A DNA stretch of 64,000 nucleotides, taken from positions 112,909,308 through 112,973,307 of the forward strand of contig CM036618.1 in assembly GCA_020746105.1 (NCBI GenBank), in the 5' to 3' direction. The notes beneath the pieces are model-generated. The model was not told where the DNA came from. It was given only the letters and a program-made list of their open reading frames with translations, and made no database searches. Within the stretch, counting starts at the first letter, position 1. Each line of letters starts with the position of its first letter. Shown one piece after another: positions 10,441-22,300 of this stretch. This stretch comes from Trogon surrucura (Eukaryota; Chordata; Aves; Trogoniformes; Trogonidae). Both the position numbers and the translations under genes were made by a program.

Positions 10441-13400
10441 CACAATGTGTCACAGCCTTTACTGAAATTCAAAAAGTAGAAAATTAGCCACAAAAACTTC
10501 TGAATCTTCTAGATCCTGATTGGTTTGTCCTTCAACCAGAGAAGGCTGCCTAACCAAAGAAAGACTTTCCTACAATCAAAAGAAACATATTTTATTTCTC
10601 ACTTGCAGCTTATCTGAACTCTGCAGGAATGACTATTAATGCAATGATGACCAAATGATACAAGCTGAGGTTCAATTATCAGTATCTTCTCTCTGCCAGT
10701 AATCTGGCATTACTGTAAGGAAGAAGAAACAGGCTGTACTTATATCCAGTTCAAATATAACAAGAATTGTTCATGCTGCAGTCATGAATCTACCTCTCAT
10801 ATTTACTGAAACAATGTGCATGCCAAAGGATTAAAAGCCAATAAAGGTCTATCTATCAGCATTGTATTACTGTTAGGTGTTTTGGGGTGGGGTGGTTTTT
10901 TTGCTTGATTTGAGTTTGGCATTTTTTTTTTCACTTATTCTGCCTCTCCAGGTTCTTACTCAATATTAAAAACATTGTTCTGGTAACTACTAAATCAAGC
11001 AACCTCGTGATTCTGTAGTCTTGATGAGTGAATAAATCTTAAAATAGGCAGAGATTAACAAGGTCAGTTTTTTATAATCTCTTTCATTACTGTGTAAAAA
11101 AAAACCTTTCCACAAAGGCTGACAGCATTGTGTGGGAGTGATTCATCTGACTCTTCACATCAGATTGACAATCAGAGTAACTTTTTTTGTGTGTGTGTCC
11201 ACGAAGGCCCATTATCAATGCTTCTTCTCAGAACATCTCTAGATAAAATAGGTCCCTACCAAGCTTTTTGCTCTCAAATTTCTTCACTTGCTCTATACTG
11301 CTACTGTCATCCCCTTTTAATTTCACTTTTGCAGTTTTGTTGTGCACCTCCATTGTCAGGAGAAAATATTGTCTTTAGTCTTTCAACACTATACTTAATG
11401 CTATATTAATGTTCCTACCAGTATTCTGAGTACACTAGGAATACAATTTCTCATGCCTTCTCAAACTGGAGCTCCAGAAGGGAAGTTCTAAGACAATACT
11501 GGCACAATTTTTTTGCCTGACCTGCTGAAATCTGGACAGCAACATGTCAGACATGAATACTAAGCCTGGAAACAACCGAGTGCTTCTTGCAAGCAGAAAT
11601 ACACTTTTAAAACTCTGGCAAACAGAGTGTAGTCCTTTGGTACGTTGTAGATTTACATAAACTGCAAATATATTCTAGTCACAATTAGTGATGTATCTTT
11701 CTCCATTATTCCTGGAACATCTGTCTTTTCACACTAAGTTGTGGTTTTAATAAATACAGAGGAAGATTTTACATTTCTGCATGGATACTCAGTAAGAATA
11801 TTTAGCTGACAAGCTACAGAGGTAACACTTCATTGATATTGAAATATTTCTCTGCAGTATGTGAATATATTTACCTTTTTTCCCTCTTTTTTACAGTTTT
11901 TGTTAATGCTTGTCTTTATGTCAGACTATTTAAACAAAAAACTAAATATTTCAGACTTCTAAGATTTGTAACGGCTATTTTACCACACACTTAACATGCA
12001 TCCCTGAGCTAATTGAAGAACTACTCATAGCATATCTATTTATGCAATTTATACATCATTAATTCATTAATTCATTAACGAAGACTGACCAAAAAAAATC
12101 AAAATATTTTGAACCCACAACTTCAAACATCCCTACAAGCTGCATTAAGACTAGCGTTTTTATGGCAATTAACACAGCTACTAAGATTTCTTCCTCCATA
12201 TCGTCCAATGTCATGTATTTGGTTAACCTACACTCAAAACGTTGCTCTCTCTTCTTTGTCAATGAGAAATGCTAAAAACTTTTTCTTTTTGATTAACAGT
12301 TTCAGTTGTCAAAGGAGGTGGAAAACGTACTTTTAATAGGTTAATTTTAGAGCTGCTGTTAAGAAAGATTTTGAAACCTTCAGTCCTTCCTTATTTATTA
12401 CAATACACCGATGTTTTAGGATTTCTTAGCATGCCAAAACTCTCTTACTCATCTGAGATGTGCTATTTACAGAGGAAGAAAAATCCTTCCTTAATGAAAC
12501 CTGAAAAGAAACGTTTCTGCATATACAAGATGAAATTCATATAGATGTATGAAGAAAGGTAAAGTTTCCCCCCCTAAACAGTAATGATTTGTACAGAAAA
12601 AAATTTCCAGAACTACTAGCATAATGTTTTCCCAAAATAATTATGATTCACTCTTGCATTACTTCAGTCCCAAAATACATTGAAATCAACAGACTGCAAA
12701 ACTAGAATTATGCTGCAATGAATCAGTTTTTACATATATTTAAACCAAACTATTTCCAGATATATGTCCTTTTAATATTAAACACTCTCTACAACGCATA
12801 TATTTCCACACCCGCATATAAAACTACTCATGCGTACTCTAACTAACCCTAAGAGATTCCCTTACCCACTCCTTTCAGTTTGTGCAAGACAGAAATGATA
12901 AAATACTGAAAATTTATGTAAAACAGTGAAATACAACAAATATCTCCATTTTCTCATCTTCCCTGACAATAGCTTCTGAGTTCTCCTCTGCTCTTGGTTT
13001 CACAAAGGCCCTTTCTTTAAGGACCCCTTCCTTGGCCAAATATTGTGGGGTGCTCCAATTACATTGTCTCTTCCGTATCTTTCCATCTTATGAGTACAGA
13101 TGGATTTTCAAACCAGAGGAGTCCTTATACTGTGTATTTGTATTTTATGTTATCTATAGCTAGAATGCTCAAAGTTTCAACGAGCAAGGCACTGCTTTCT
13201 ACTGATGAGGATGAACAAACAACAGAGAGAGGATTGGACTGAAGTTGTACATCGTTAAAGGAGGATGAGCAGAAAGTGTCAGATGCAAAACTACCACACT
13301 CCAGTGCTAATACACATTTTTCAGGGATACATCTCTGTGCATCTTAAAAATAAAAGTGTTTTGTGCACAAGAAAGGAAGAGGGAGAAGAGCTTTATCATC

Positions 13401-14304
13401 ATGTCTTTCAGAATGCATTTTTAAAAGAACATGGAAATCGCCACCAGAAAACTATTTAGCAAATCCAAATACACGACTGAAGTGAAAGAGTCAGGCATCC
13501 AGCATCACGAAATGCCACGGATGCATCACTAAACTTAAACATGACAGTGTCTATTTCGAAAAAGGATGCAATTAAAATAAGAAAGAAAGCGTGTGGGAGA
13601 TGAACATAAACAATAGTTAAAATCTTTTAAGGTTTTATGAAAGATATTAGTAAGGCAGTGAGCTTGAATTTCTGCTTAAATAGATAGAGTAGGCTTTCCA
13701 AGAGTAGCAGTTACACAGTTTTGGAAATCAATAATTATATAAAACAAATACATAAATAAAATCCTCACTGTTGAAAAAGCTACAGTGTACAAGACTGTTC
13801 ATTCAGGCCACACTTGATTTCACAGATAAATTCACTGATACGCTACAACTCAGTAGCAAAACTGAAATTAAATTTGCGCTATTTTCATCAATACATATAT
13901 ATATGAACATACAAACAGATTTTTCTGAGCTGTGTATTTGCCTGTTTGAGCACGACTTCAGATCCAGTCAGAAGAATCTGTTTACTCAGTTTCATGTTTT
14001 GACTTTAATCCGTTCTCAAACATGTGCCCTCGTCTTGTGTGTTTCTCCTGCTTAAATATTTCAGCCTTCAGTCAAGTTAAGCTAGGATCGCGGGTATAAC
14101 AGATGTCCTTATATTTATCATTAAATTCCTTGTAGTGCAGTACTATTACCACTCTGTCTATCATTCTGAGTGATACTACAGATACATGCAGAAGTTCTTT
14201 CAACCTCTAGCTATCCATTGAAAAAAATTAAAATGTAAGTAAAAAATGTGTGATCATCAATTACAATCAGATAACAATCAACATAGACAATCACCAATCT
14301 ACAA
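10441..14304. other. No gene recognised; small AT microsatellites
   Basis: AT-rich DNA. It contains a GT/T-rich tract at about 10,875-10,935 and a short octamer repeat near 12,057. Open frames (such as a 94-codon one at 13,771) have no recognised similarity. Confidence 0.5.
12055..12078. repeat. CATTAATT octamer microsatellite, about three units
   Basis: CATTAATT is repeated head to tail with no mismatch until the last unit. Probably simple sequence only. Confidence 0.7.
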
Positions 14305-14413
14305 TTACACTAAGGGCAAATTATGCCCGATTAATTTGGTGGCCTTCTACGACAAAGTTACAGCTCTAGTTGATATGGAATGAGTAACTGATGTCATCTA
14401 CCTGAACTGCAAG
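14305..14413 (+). mobile_element. CR1 LINE split by an LTR, left part (RT)
   Basis: Encodes INLVAFYDKVTALVD followed by VTDVIYLN, the conserved CR1 RT block upstream of the AFDTV motif, with one stop codon between. The segment stops at GCAAG (14409-14413), where the LTR begins, and the same CR1 resumes at 15,235 in the same reading frame once the LTR and one GCAAG copy are disregarded. The 5' limit near 14,305 is the element's 5' truncation. Confidence 0.88.
14409..14413 (+). repeat. Target-site duplication GCAAG (left copy)
   Basis: Identical to 15230-15234 on the other side of the solo LTR. A 5-bp duplication fits ERVL-like or some ERV1 integrases. Confidence 0.9.
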
Positions 14414-14576
14414 TGTCAGAGACTGTGTTAAGAACATTGGCCTCAACCTTGCTGGTGTTAAAACTTTCTAAAATGCCCTGTGAAGAAATATTTGTTTCAT
14501 CCTTGCTAAAAGACCCCGTGAAAGAAGAGACTGTGTTACAAGGCTGCTGTTGCAAGCATGGACCTCTGCTAAAACA

Positions 14577-14705
14577 ACAACTTCAGAGCCCATCCCTGAT
14601 AAGCCACAGGACTTGACTATTGATAAAGACAACTTCAGGGCCCAGCCCTGATAAGCCACAGGGCTCAAAGTCCTGAACGACAACTTCTGGGCCTGGCTCA
14701 ACAGC
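14577..14705 (+). repeat. Tandem repeat in LTR U3, period about 52 bp, 2.5 copies
   Basis: ACAACTTC begins units at 14577, 14629 and 14680. The first two units share CCCTGATAAGCCACAGG; the third is partial (ACAACTTCTGGGCCTGGCTC). Repeats at this position upstream of a TATA box are typical of retroviral enhancer duplications. Confidence 0.8.
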
Positions 14706-14934
14706 CAATACAGCTGTTGTCTTGCAAGCCCACCGGTGTGTGAGCTCACTGATGTAACTGCAGATAAGGCAGCTGCCCTGCAGGCCCAAACGTCTATCGA
14801 AAATGGGTCCTCCGGACACCTCTGCATGCTCCACTGACAGAGGCGACGCTGGGGGGGAGTGAAGATCGCTCCTGACGACCCTCACACGCATGTGCTAAAC
14901 AGGAGGAGGGCAGGCAAAGCGGCTCTTGGAACAC

Positions 14935-14941
14935 TATAAAA
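14935..14941 (+). promoter_or_regulatory. TATA box of the solo LTR
   Basis: TATAAAA lies about 520 bp into the 816-bp LTR, where a U3/R boundary would be expected some 25-30 bp farther on. Whether it is active cannot be judged. Confidence 0.6.
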
Positions 14942-15229
14942 TGCTACCGTGGACAGCTATTCTTTGAAGAATCTTCCCCACCCAATTGAAACAGGCAGAT
15001 CTGCGAGACGTCGCTGGATCTGTGGTGGTAGCTATACTTCTTGCTATTCTAAACGTTTTACTGCTTTGCTTTTCCTTATCTTTCTTTCCTATCTCTCTCT
15101 AGTGGTTGTTAGTCAATAAGGGGTTTTTCTTTTGTGACATCTGACACCGTTTGTGTCTTAATTTCACCTCTGCGATCGAAACGAATCACCTTGACCCTAA
15201 CCTCTATCAAGTATAAGCGGGTCAAGACA

Positions 15230-15234
15230 GCAAG
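15230..15234 (+). repeat. Target-site duplication GCAAG (right copy)
   Basis: Matches 14409-14413 and runs straight into GCATTTGACACTG, the CR1 AFDTV codons. Confidence 0.9.
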
Positions 15235-16285
15235 GCATTTGACACTGTACCACATGACATCCTTGTCTCTAAGATAGAGAGACATGGACTTGATGGATGG
15301 ACCACTCGGTGGATAAGGAACTGGCTAGAGGGTTGCACTCAAAGAGTTGTGGTCAGTGGCTCAATGTCTATATGGAGAGCAGTGACAAGTGGTGTTCCTC
15401 GGGGGTCTGTTCTGGGTCCCGTGCTGTTCAGCATCTTTGCCAGTGACATGGACGATGGCATTGAGTGCACCCTCAGCAAGTTTGCTGCCGACACCAAACT
15501 GTGTGGTGCCGTGGACTCACTTGAGGGAAGAGGTGGCATGCAGAGGGACCTTGATAGGCTTGAGAAATGGGCCAGTGCAAACTGCATGAGCTTCAACAAG
15601 TCAAAATGCAAGGTCCTTCACCTGGGTCGGGCCAATCCCAGGCACAAATACAAACTGGGCACAGAGTGGGCTGAGAGTAGCCCTGAAGAGAAGGATTTGG
15701 GGGTGTTGATGGATGAGAAACTCAACATGAGCCGGCAGTGCGCTCATGCAGCCCAGAAGGCCAACCCCACCCTGGGATGTGTCAGGAGAAAGATAGGCAG
15801 CAGATCAAGAGAGGTGATTCTCCCCCTTTACTCTGTTCTTGTGAGACCCCACCTCAAATACTGCATCCACTTGTGGTGTCCCCACCATAAGAGGGACATG
15901 GGTGTGTTGGAGCATGTCCAGAGGAGGGCCACAAAGATGATTCAGGGGCTGGAGTACAGGTTCAGGGAACCTACAGGAAGGCTGGGGAGGGACTTTTTAC
16001 AAGAGTGTCCACTGATAGGACAAGGGGAGATGGATTTAAATTGAAGGAGAATAGATTTCGATTAGATCTTAGGAAGAAATTCTTCAGTACGAGGGTGGCA
16101 AGACTCTGGAACAGATTGCAAAAAGAGGTTGTGGATGTCCACTCCCTGGAGATGTTCAAGGCCAGGTTGGATGAGGCCTTGAGCACTCTGGTCTAGTTAA
16201 GGGCATCCCTGTCCATGACAGGGAAGTTGGGTTAGATGATCTCTAAGATCCCTTCCAACCTATGATGTTCTACGATCCTGTGTTT
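15235..16285 (+). mobile_element. CR1 LINE split by an LTR, right part (RT to 3' end)
   Basis: Continues the CR1 from 14,305. It runs from [10 protein letters not shown] through the motif [18 protein letters not shown], the active-site region, [33 protein letters not shown] and NRLQKEVVD, to a 3' tail with CATGACAGGGAAGTTGGGTT and GATGATCTCTAAGATCCCTT and a degraded terminal repeat (TGTTCTACGATCCTGTG). Reading frame is open for about 270 codons from 15,235 to 16,044, with a frame change before the C-terminal part at about 16,000. Confidence 0.93.
15349..16044 (+). pseudogene. CR1 ORF2 reverse-transcriptase remnant with altered catalytic motif
   Basis: A 231-codon open stretch covering RT motifs from just before [18 protein letters not shown] (about residues 16-35) to the thumb-like C-terminal region. 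The enzyme copies its own RNA at the nicked chromosome. The active-site motif expected as FADDTKL reads FAADTKL: codon 15487-15489 is GCC (Ala) where the first catalytic Asp should be, while the second Asp is at 15490-15492. Loss of the first metal-binding Asp should abolish catalysis even if the frame were whole. The start codon is arbitrary: the open frame begins earlier, at the LTR junction. It ends where the downstream C-terminal segment (RLDLRKKFFSTRVARLWNRL) moves to another frame. Confidence 0.88.
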
Positions 16286-18149
16286 TTCAGTATTTTTCAG
16301 TAAAAGCCATAGTCTAGTTCCAAGAAACCACCCAAAGGCTTTACACAATTCTAAACTTATGTTGATTTCTCATTAATCCAGATTTTGTTTTACTCTTTTT
16401 ACTTCAAGATTTTGGACAAAACATCTGTGACTATGTCAGAACAGGCTTTTAGCCAAGAAAAGAACCTACTTTGTTGAGAAACTAAGAGATGTATAATAAT
16501 TAACAAAATCTGCAAACAAATTTAAATCAGAAATAAAATCCTGTTGGACCAGGGATTTTCATCTTAACAACAATGCACTATTGCTTCCAATGTTACAAGG
16601 AAATACTTCCCAATATTTTTTTTTCTGGTATTTTCCTTTGTTTTTTCCACTTCTTTTTACTTGCATCCCAGGAGATACAGTGCAGCAGAATCCAGATTAA
16701 ACACATCGACTCTTTACTGACTCTGAAGACTACACAAGCAGATCAAAACTTTATGCAAATCACATAACTACTAGTTGAGGATGATTTTTTGCCAATGGGT
16801 ATCTTCGATTGACACGGATATTGAATTGAATGCTAAGGAAGACAGGACAACTTTGTTTCCCATACAACCATGAAGAGCATGACTGAGACTTTGTAGCATC
16901 CATCTGGGTCTCTGCGCTGTGCTGAAGATGCACGGTGTGGCCATACTGTGATAATGGCTGAGATAACAGAGATTCACTCCTCAGGCACTTGCTGTCACTG
17001 CCTTAAGCGGTAATCACCAAGGACATGCATATCATGAACTTAGATTAAACAAAATAACCTGTCAAAATGACAGAATACACATATAAAACATTTGTGCTTG
17101 TGGTCCAACTGGTTATGGCAGCTGGAAGTAGTTAGCAGTTGAAACCAGCATCAGTTTCTCCCCCTCCTCTCAACTGCACAATAATATAGGTACTGAAACA
17201 AATTAGGACTTCTATCTCTCTTGCCTCACATATATATAACAATTTCTCTAACATGCTCAGTCATTAGGATCCAATTTTCTCTGTCCTGAAATATCTATGA
17301 AGAGTTGAATGTTGATTCAAGGCCTCCAACACCTTCCTGGTGATGGAGAGCAGCCAGTGGGAAACTACAGCTCCTTCTGATGGGGCAGCCTTACCTAGAA
17401 ATAAGCTGGCTGGTTTTGGCCACATTAATAAGACACCAGGAATTGAAGATACAGGCTGGAGGGGGAATTGGGGACCTAAGGAATCTGTAAGTGTGTGCGT
17501 CTGCCAAATTGCACTCTGCTGCATTACTACTACTGCCTCGTTCTAAGAAGCTTGATCCACAGAACAGTGATAATGCAGGACACATCCAAGACATACTCTG
17601 AAGTCTACAAAATCCACAAAAATAACTCAAGAGAAATCCGGAGGCAGGATTTTTCTTTAATGGAATTCAGGTTAATGTACCACACTAAGAAGATACTACA
17701 TAGAGCAGAGAGCATCTGATTTATTCATAGGAAAATGTTAGGACCTCTACTTTCAATTTCAGAAGTTCAGAATGAGTTTACTGCTGAACAGAGGATATGT
17801 GATGCATAATAAAAATGTTCAAGTGAACACCACAGGGTATGGAAAACCCACAATATACTCAATTTTTTTTTAAGTGGATGCAGGGTTTTTTTGATATGCA
17901 CAACGACAGTGCAAAAAGTCAAATAAAACAGTACACCAAGGAACATGTTGTTGATCAAATCTGAGACTTTAAAAGTAACAATTTCTGTTGCTGTGTAGAT
18001 TTGCCTGATTTACAGGCAAGCTGCATTAAAAAAAAATCACTAACTATTCTATGAAAATAAAAGCATCATTAACTGCTAAGCCAAGTCAACATGAGTTAAT
18101 GGCATTCAAAACCAGATTTGCCTTCAGTTTTATGAAGGACTGTGTGCAG
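16286..18149. other. No gene or repeat recognised
   Basis: AT-rich DNA with short T-runs near 16,617. Nothing recognisable on either strand. Confidence 0.5.
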
Positions 18150-19346
18150 TCCTAGTGACTGCGGAGTACTTTCAGTGCCTCTCTTGAGAACTGTCTTCCT
18201 TCGCATCTTCATATATGACCTGGAGAAAGCAAGCCATGCAGGCCACTCTCACCAAGCTTGCATGTGATACAAAATTGGTCATGGTGTCAGCGAGAGCAGA
18301 TGATACGCTCAAGGGCAGGGCCACTGTTCACAGTGAGAGGCTGGAAGAATGGGCCAACAGGAACCCTGGGAAATTCAACAAGAACCAATACCAAACCTTG
18401 CACTTTGGAAGAAGGAATCCTTTGCAAGGGCACAGGCTGCAGGTCTGTGGAAAAGGAACATTAGGTCTTGGCAGACACTGACCTGGTTTTGTGCCAGCAA
18501 AGACCCCTGGCCAATAGCACCCTGGGCTGCATTACCAGCAGCATAGCTGGTACATCGAGGACAATGATTCTCTGTGCTTCTTATACCACCTTTAGAATAT
18601 AGCTTTTCTTAACTCCTGCATAAGCAGTACAAATTACATCAACACTTCCACTATTACAAGAGATACGAAGAACAAACCAGACTTAGTATTTCGTCACCTT
18701 CCTGTGAAGGTGTTCGTTCAACGTGGACAATAAACTAGGGACTATCAGCTGTACAACGTACAAGAGGGGTGGGGGAACAGATCAAACCCTTGATTATTTC
18801 AAGGTAGTAAGTGAAGTGGCTGTAAGCCTCACAGAAAACTGACTCTGCCAGATTAGAAAAGCAGTTGCCTACCTCAGACATCAATAAATTGGAAGAAGTT
18901 CCACAGAGGGACACTGTGATGACTGGTGTCTGGAGCCCTTCCACCTTGTGAGGAGAGGCTGAGGAAGATGGGCTTTTTCAGCTTGGAGAAGAGATGGTTT
19001 TGGGGGAAGGCTTAGCAGCAGCCTGAAATACCTATGATGAGGTTATGGAAGACACAGAATCAAGTTCTTTACGGTGGTGCATGGCAGAGGGATAAGAGTC
19101 AAGGGGCCTAAAACTGCAGCTGCATTTAAGGAAAAATATTTCCATCATGAGGATAAACCTAGCAGTGGCAGATGTTGCCAAGAGAGGTTGTGTACTCTCC
19201 ATTCTTGGATGCTTTCAAGAACCAACCGCATAAAGCCCTGAGCAACTTAATCTGATCTTACATCTGACCTTTCTTCCAGCTGAAGGTTGGATTGGAGATT
19301 TTCTGAGGTCCCTTTTCAACCTAAACTATTCTATAACTCTATAATT
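18150..19346 (+). mobile_element. CR1 LINE, diverged lineage, copy A, with internal insertion
   Basis: Conceptual translation gives LACDTKLVMVSARADDTLKG, SERLEEWANRNPGKFNKNQY, then ILCASYTTFRI-type codons, and later LEKRWFWG-type and FKEKYFHHE-type remnants, ending in AGGTCCCTTTTCAACC and CTATTCTATAACTCTATAA. This is CR1 order, but the sequence differs strongly from the other CR1 copies here and matches 37,105-38,075 closely. The active-site motif reads ACD rather than ADD (TGT at 18263-18265). Relative to copy B, about 260 bp of unrelated sequence lies at 18606-18868 between the EYS codons and the following APQ-equivalent. Multiple stops. Confidence 0.85.
18606..18868. other. Insertion of unknown origin inside CR1 copy A
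   Basis: In copy B the codons for PHLEYSFQFW run on without a break; in copy A they stop after EYSF and resume near ACCTCAGACATCAATAAATT. The roughly 260 bp between has no recognised family, no clear terminal inverted repeats and no clear target duplication. Limits are good to about 5 bp on the left and 10 bp on the right. Confidence 0.6.
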
Positions 19347-22300
19347 CAATGAATCAGCTATGTTAAGTAGCACAGTCCCAAGCCTCAAGTCAGAGAGTAA
19401 ATAAAATTAAAAAGGCAAAGCCTCTCTACTCACTGGGAAGAGTAGCTCTTCAGGTACTCCAAAACTCAGTAGAACAAGGATTACATCCTTGCACAATTCC
19501 CACAGAAGGTCTTAAATTTAAATATAGCAACCTAGAAGTCAGGCTTCTACCCTAAATTAGTTACCTACAGCCAGCAGGGCACCTTCAAGAGCTGTTTCCT
19601 GTCATTCTTAGTTGATTTAAAGGTATCACATTTCAAGCACCTCAGAAGTGCTGCCATTACATTGGCAGCCAGCAGCCACTAGAAATAAGCAGGCATCTAC
19701 CACGCAACTGTCCATAGGTAACACTGCAACTGCAGCAACATTCCTGTTTGTGCCAGTAGATATTTTCACCCATACTTCTGGGTTTTCGCCAGCTTTTGTC
19801 ATCGGGAAAAAGTTCAGTTTCACATATATTTCTATAGTGTAACAGCTGGCAAAGTGTTGCCTTAATAATTGTGACCTCTGTGCTGAAAGGCACGTGTAAT
19901 TGTGCTTGCACAATGAAGTATCTGACTGCTCTGTGCATACATATATATTACCATTAAAATGCCATTACTTTAATAGTTGCAGTGTGACAACAACCATAAG
20001 GATTAGCAAGAGAAACTCCGCAGTCATTTTCTTGGAGTTTATTTAAAATAGTCTGTTGTTAATAAGGTTGGAGGATAGAGCCTCCTACTAAATTAGCTAG
20101 AGAGTTTATGAGCCTTTGCAAGCCATATATGCATTAGTCTCTGGGTTGTTAACTCAGGGTAGTTTTTTTAGGCTTAGTGAATCTACACCACAATAAAGCT
20201 TTGTTTTGTAAAAAATGTTAAACTTGATATATTCCAAAATAACTTCAAATCTTGAGAGTCTTAAGTGATTAATAAGTCTACTGTATCTAGTTTATATTGA
20301 AATGATTTGCCCAATTCTGAAAAGAAAAACAAACCCCAAACTCACTTTGTTTTCTGAACTCACTCTGAGACCTCTAACCTGATCATACATTTAATAACAT
20401 GAAAAAAAGAGACTTTTATCAGGGATCTGTAACAAGTCCATCCTGGAGTGTATTTAGGGCTCAAATGTGTTCTGCCAGAAGGGACACCGAACTGACACAG
20501 TTTCTACAGAAGTACAAACCACTCTGACCACAATAGGAGCCTCTCCAAAAAAAATTATTACTTGAAATACGTTCCGTATACAGCATCAGATTATAACACC
20601 TTGATTTGTATTGTTATTTTTATGTCCTTGTGGGCACAGGAGCATGGAGAAGAGGCAGATTTTGACCTGAAGGCATGACTCTTCCCCTCCATTTAAGTTA
20701 CATATTTCTGTTACAGTAGTTTCTCACTCCGTACATACATAATAGCTCTTTAATTAGCTGAATACTCTGTAAAGTTTTTGAATATTCTGATGTATCTGAA
20801 CAGACATGGTCTTCCATTCAGAAATTAAGGCAGCTAGACATCTCTGCCAACGTGCTCTGCATATGCACCAACTCTAAAAACTTAATTATTATTCCATATC
20901 ACATAATTTTTGAGTTTTGTCCAATGCTTTCTACATTTTTGTTTTGTTTGTGGGGGTTTTTTTGTTTGTGGTTTTTTTCCCCATAATTTGTCTCATATAT
21001 TTTGCATAATATCACTTCAGTGGAAATAAGTTATTAGTGCAGGACAGTCTTAGTCTGAAGCTCAGCAGCTTCACAGATCCCCCAAACACTGACAGCAAGG
21101 CAGTGTCTTTCCTCCAGTTTCTTACCTCCACATTGCTCTTTTTATTTATAAATGTGTCTAAAACTGGTTGTATTTTCCAGCTGCTTTCAATAAATCTCTC
21201 CATCCTCAATGCGCTGGCCCATGATATCCTCTCCATCCATCCCAAATTTACATATCTCACTTTTCTCATTGATTTGAGTGCCAATTTGCAGTAAGAAATT
21301 ACTCAAAAGCTATGTTATCACATCATGTCATTCCTACCATTTAAGTTAGTACAAGCTTTCTATTATTGAATTAAATTTCCAGACAGAGATTCTTCCTTAT
21401 TCCTTACATCTAGAGAGAAGACTGGGGACCCTAGAAGCATTTCACTTGTACACAGCAAGCCTAGCTGGTCTACAGTGTCACACCATGTCTAGAGCTGACA
21501 GCATCTCACAGCTCTACAAGTTCGTCTCCCTTGAGCACACACTCAGCCTCACTGATAATATAGTAAAAAATCCTAGAAAGAACCAGTAAAACAAAAAAAA
21601 AAAAAAAGGTTTGTTTTTTTTTTTAAAAAGTCACTTCAGAACAAGTCTGGGAAAAGCACGGAAGTGATTTTCTTATAGATTCCAAAGGCTTTCAGATCAA
21701 GACCTCTGAAGAGAAACAGATTTTTTGCACTGCACCCACTCCCTAGGATTAAAATAAATAGTGAAAAAGTGAACATTTTTGACCATCAGCAGTTAAAGAC
21801 AAAGAGGAAAAATAAAAGCCAGACATACACAAACTCAGTCTCTCCAGCATCATTACCACTACCAGAAATCCCACAGAGATATTAAGATCCCAATCAATAC
21901 AGTAAAATACTTCTAAAGTATGATATTAGATGCGTGACAGTTGCAGAGTCACTCTAACTTCCAGTCCCTTTAGGAAAACTATTTGAGATGACCTGGGAAG
22001 CTGGAAGAAAAAAAAACCAGCCACTATTCACCCAGATTTTCCAGGAGAGGAGGGAATGAATTCTTCCTCTCTCAAGCATGACAAAGCCAAGGAGGCTCCA
22101 TCCCCCTAAAACGGAACCAACTGGAAAGGGACTAAGTGCACTAATTACTGTTTACAAGAGAAAAGGGTATTTTCTGGTTTTCCTTTTAGCCCTGAAGAAT
22201 GTCCTTAAGGGGGCTGCCATTTATATCAGGTTTTTGCTGATAGCACAGAACTACGCTGTCTTTGCTCTGGATGCCAGAAAATTATATTATCCCGTGTTCC

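Larger units (their letters stand above)
14414..15229 (+). mobile_element. Solo LTR of an endogenous retrovirus, 816 bp
   Basis: Starts TGTCAGAGACTG and ends GGGTCAAGACA, giving the TGT...ACA inverted termini of a retroviral LTR. It is bounded by GCAAG on both sides and sits inside a CR1 RT region whose frame is continuous across it. No internal retroviral sequence, primer-binding site or polypurine tract is present, so it is a solo LTR left by recombination between the two LTRs of a provirus. The U3 part has a tandem repeat of about 52 bp; a TATA box lies at 14935-14941. CAATAAGG at 15114-15121 may be a weak polyadenylation signal. Plus orientation follows from the TATA position and the polypyrimidine-rich region after it. 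Family unnamed; the 5-bp duplication suggests ERVL or ERV1 rather than ERVK. Confidence 0.9.

Noticed and set aside
14468..14891. Minus-strand frames of 102-119 codons across the solo LTR
   Set aside because: They lie within LTR U3 and arise from its tandem repeat and GC content; LTRs of this kind do not encode protein there.
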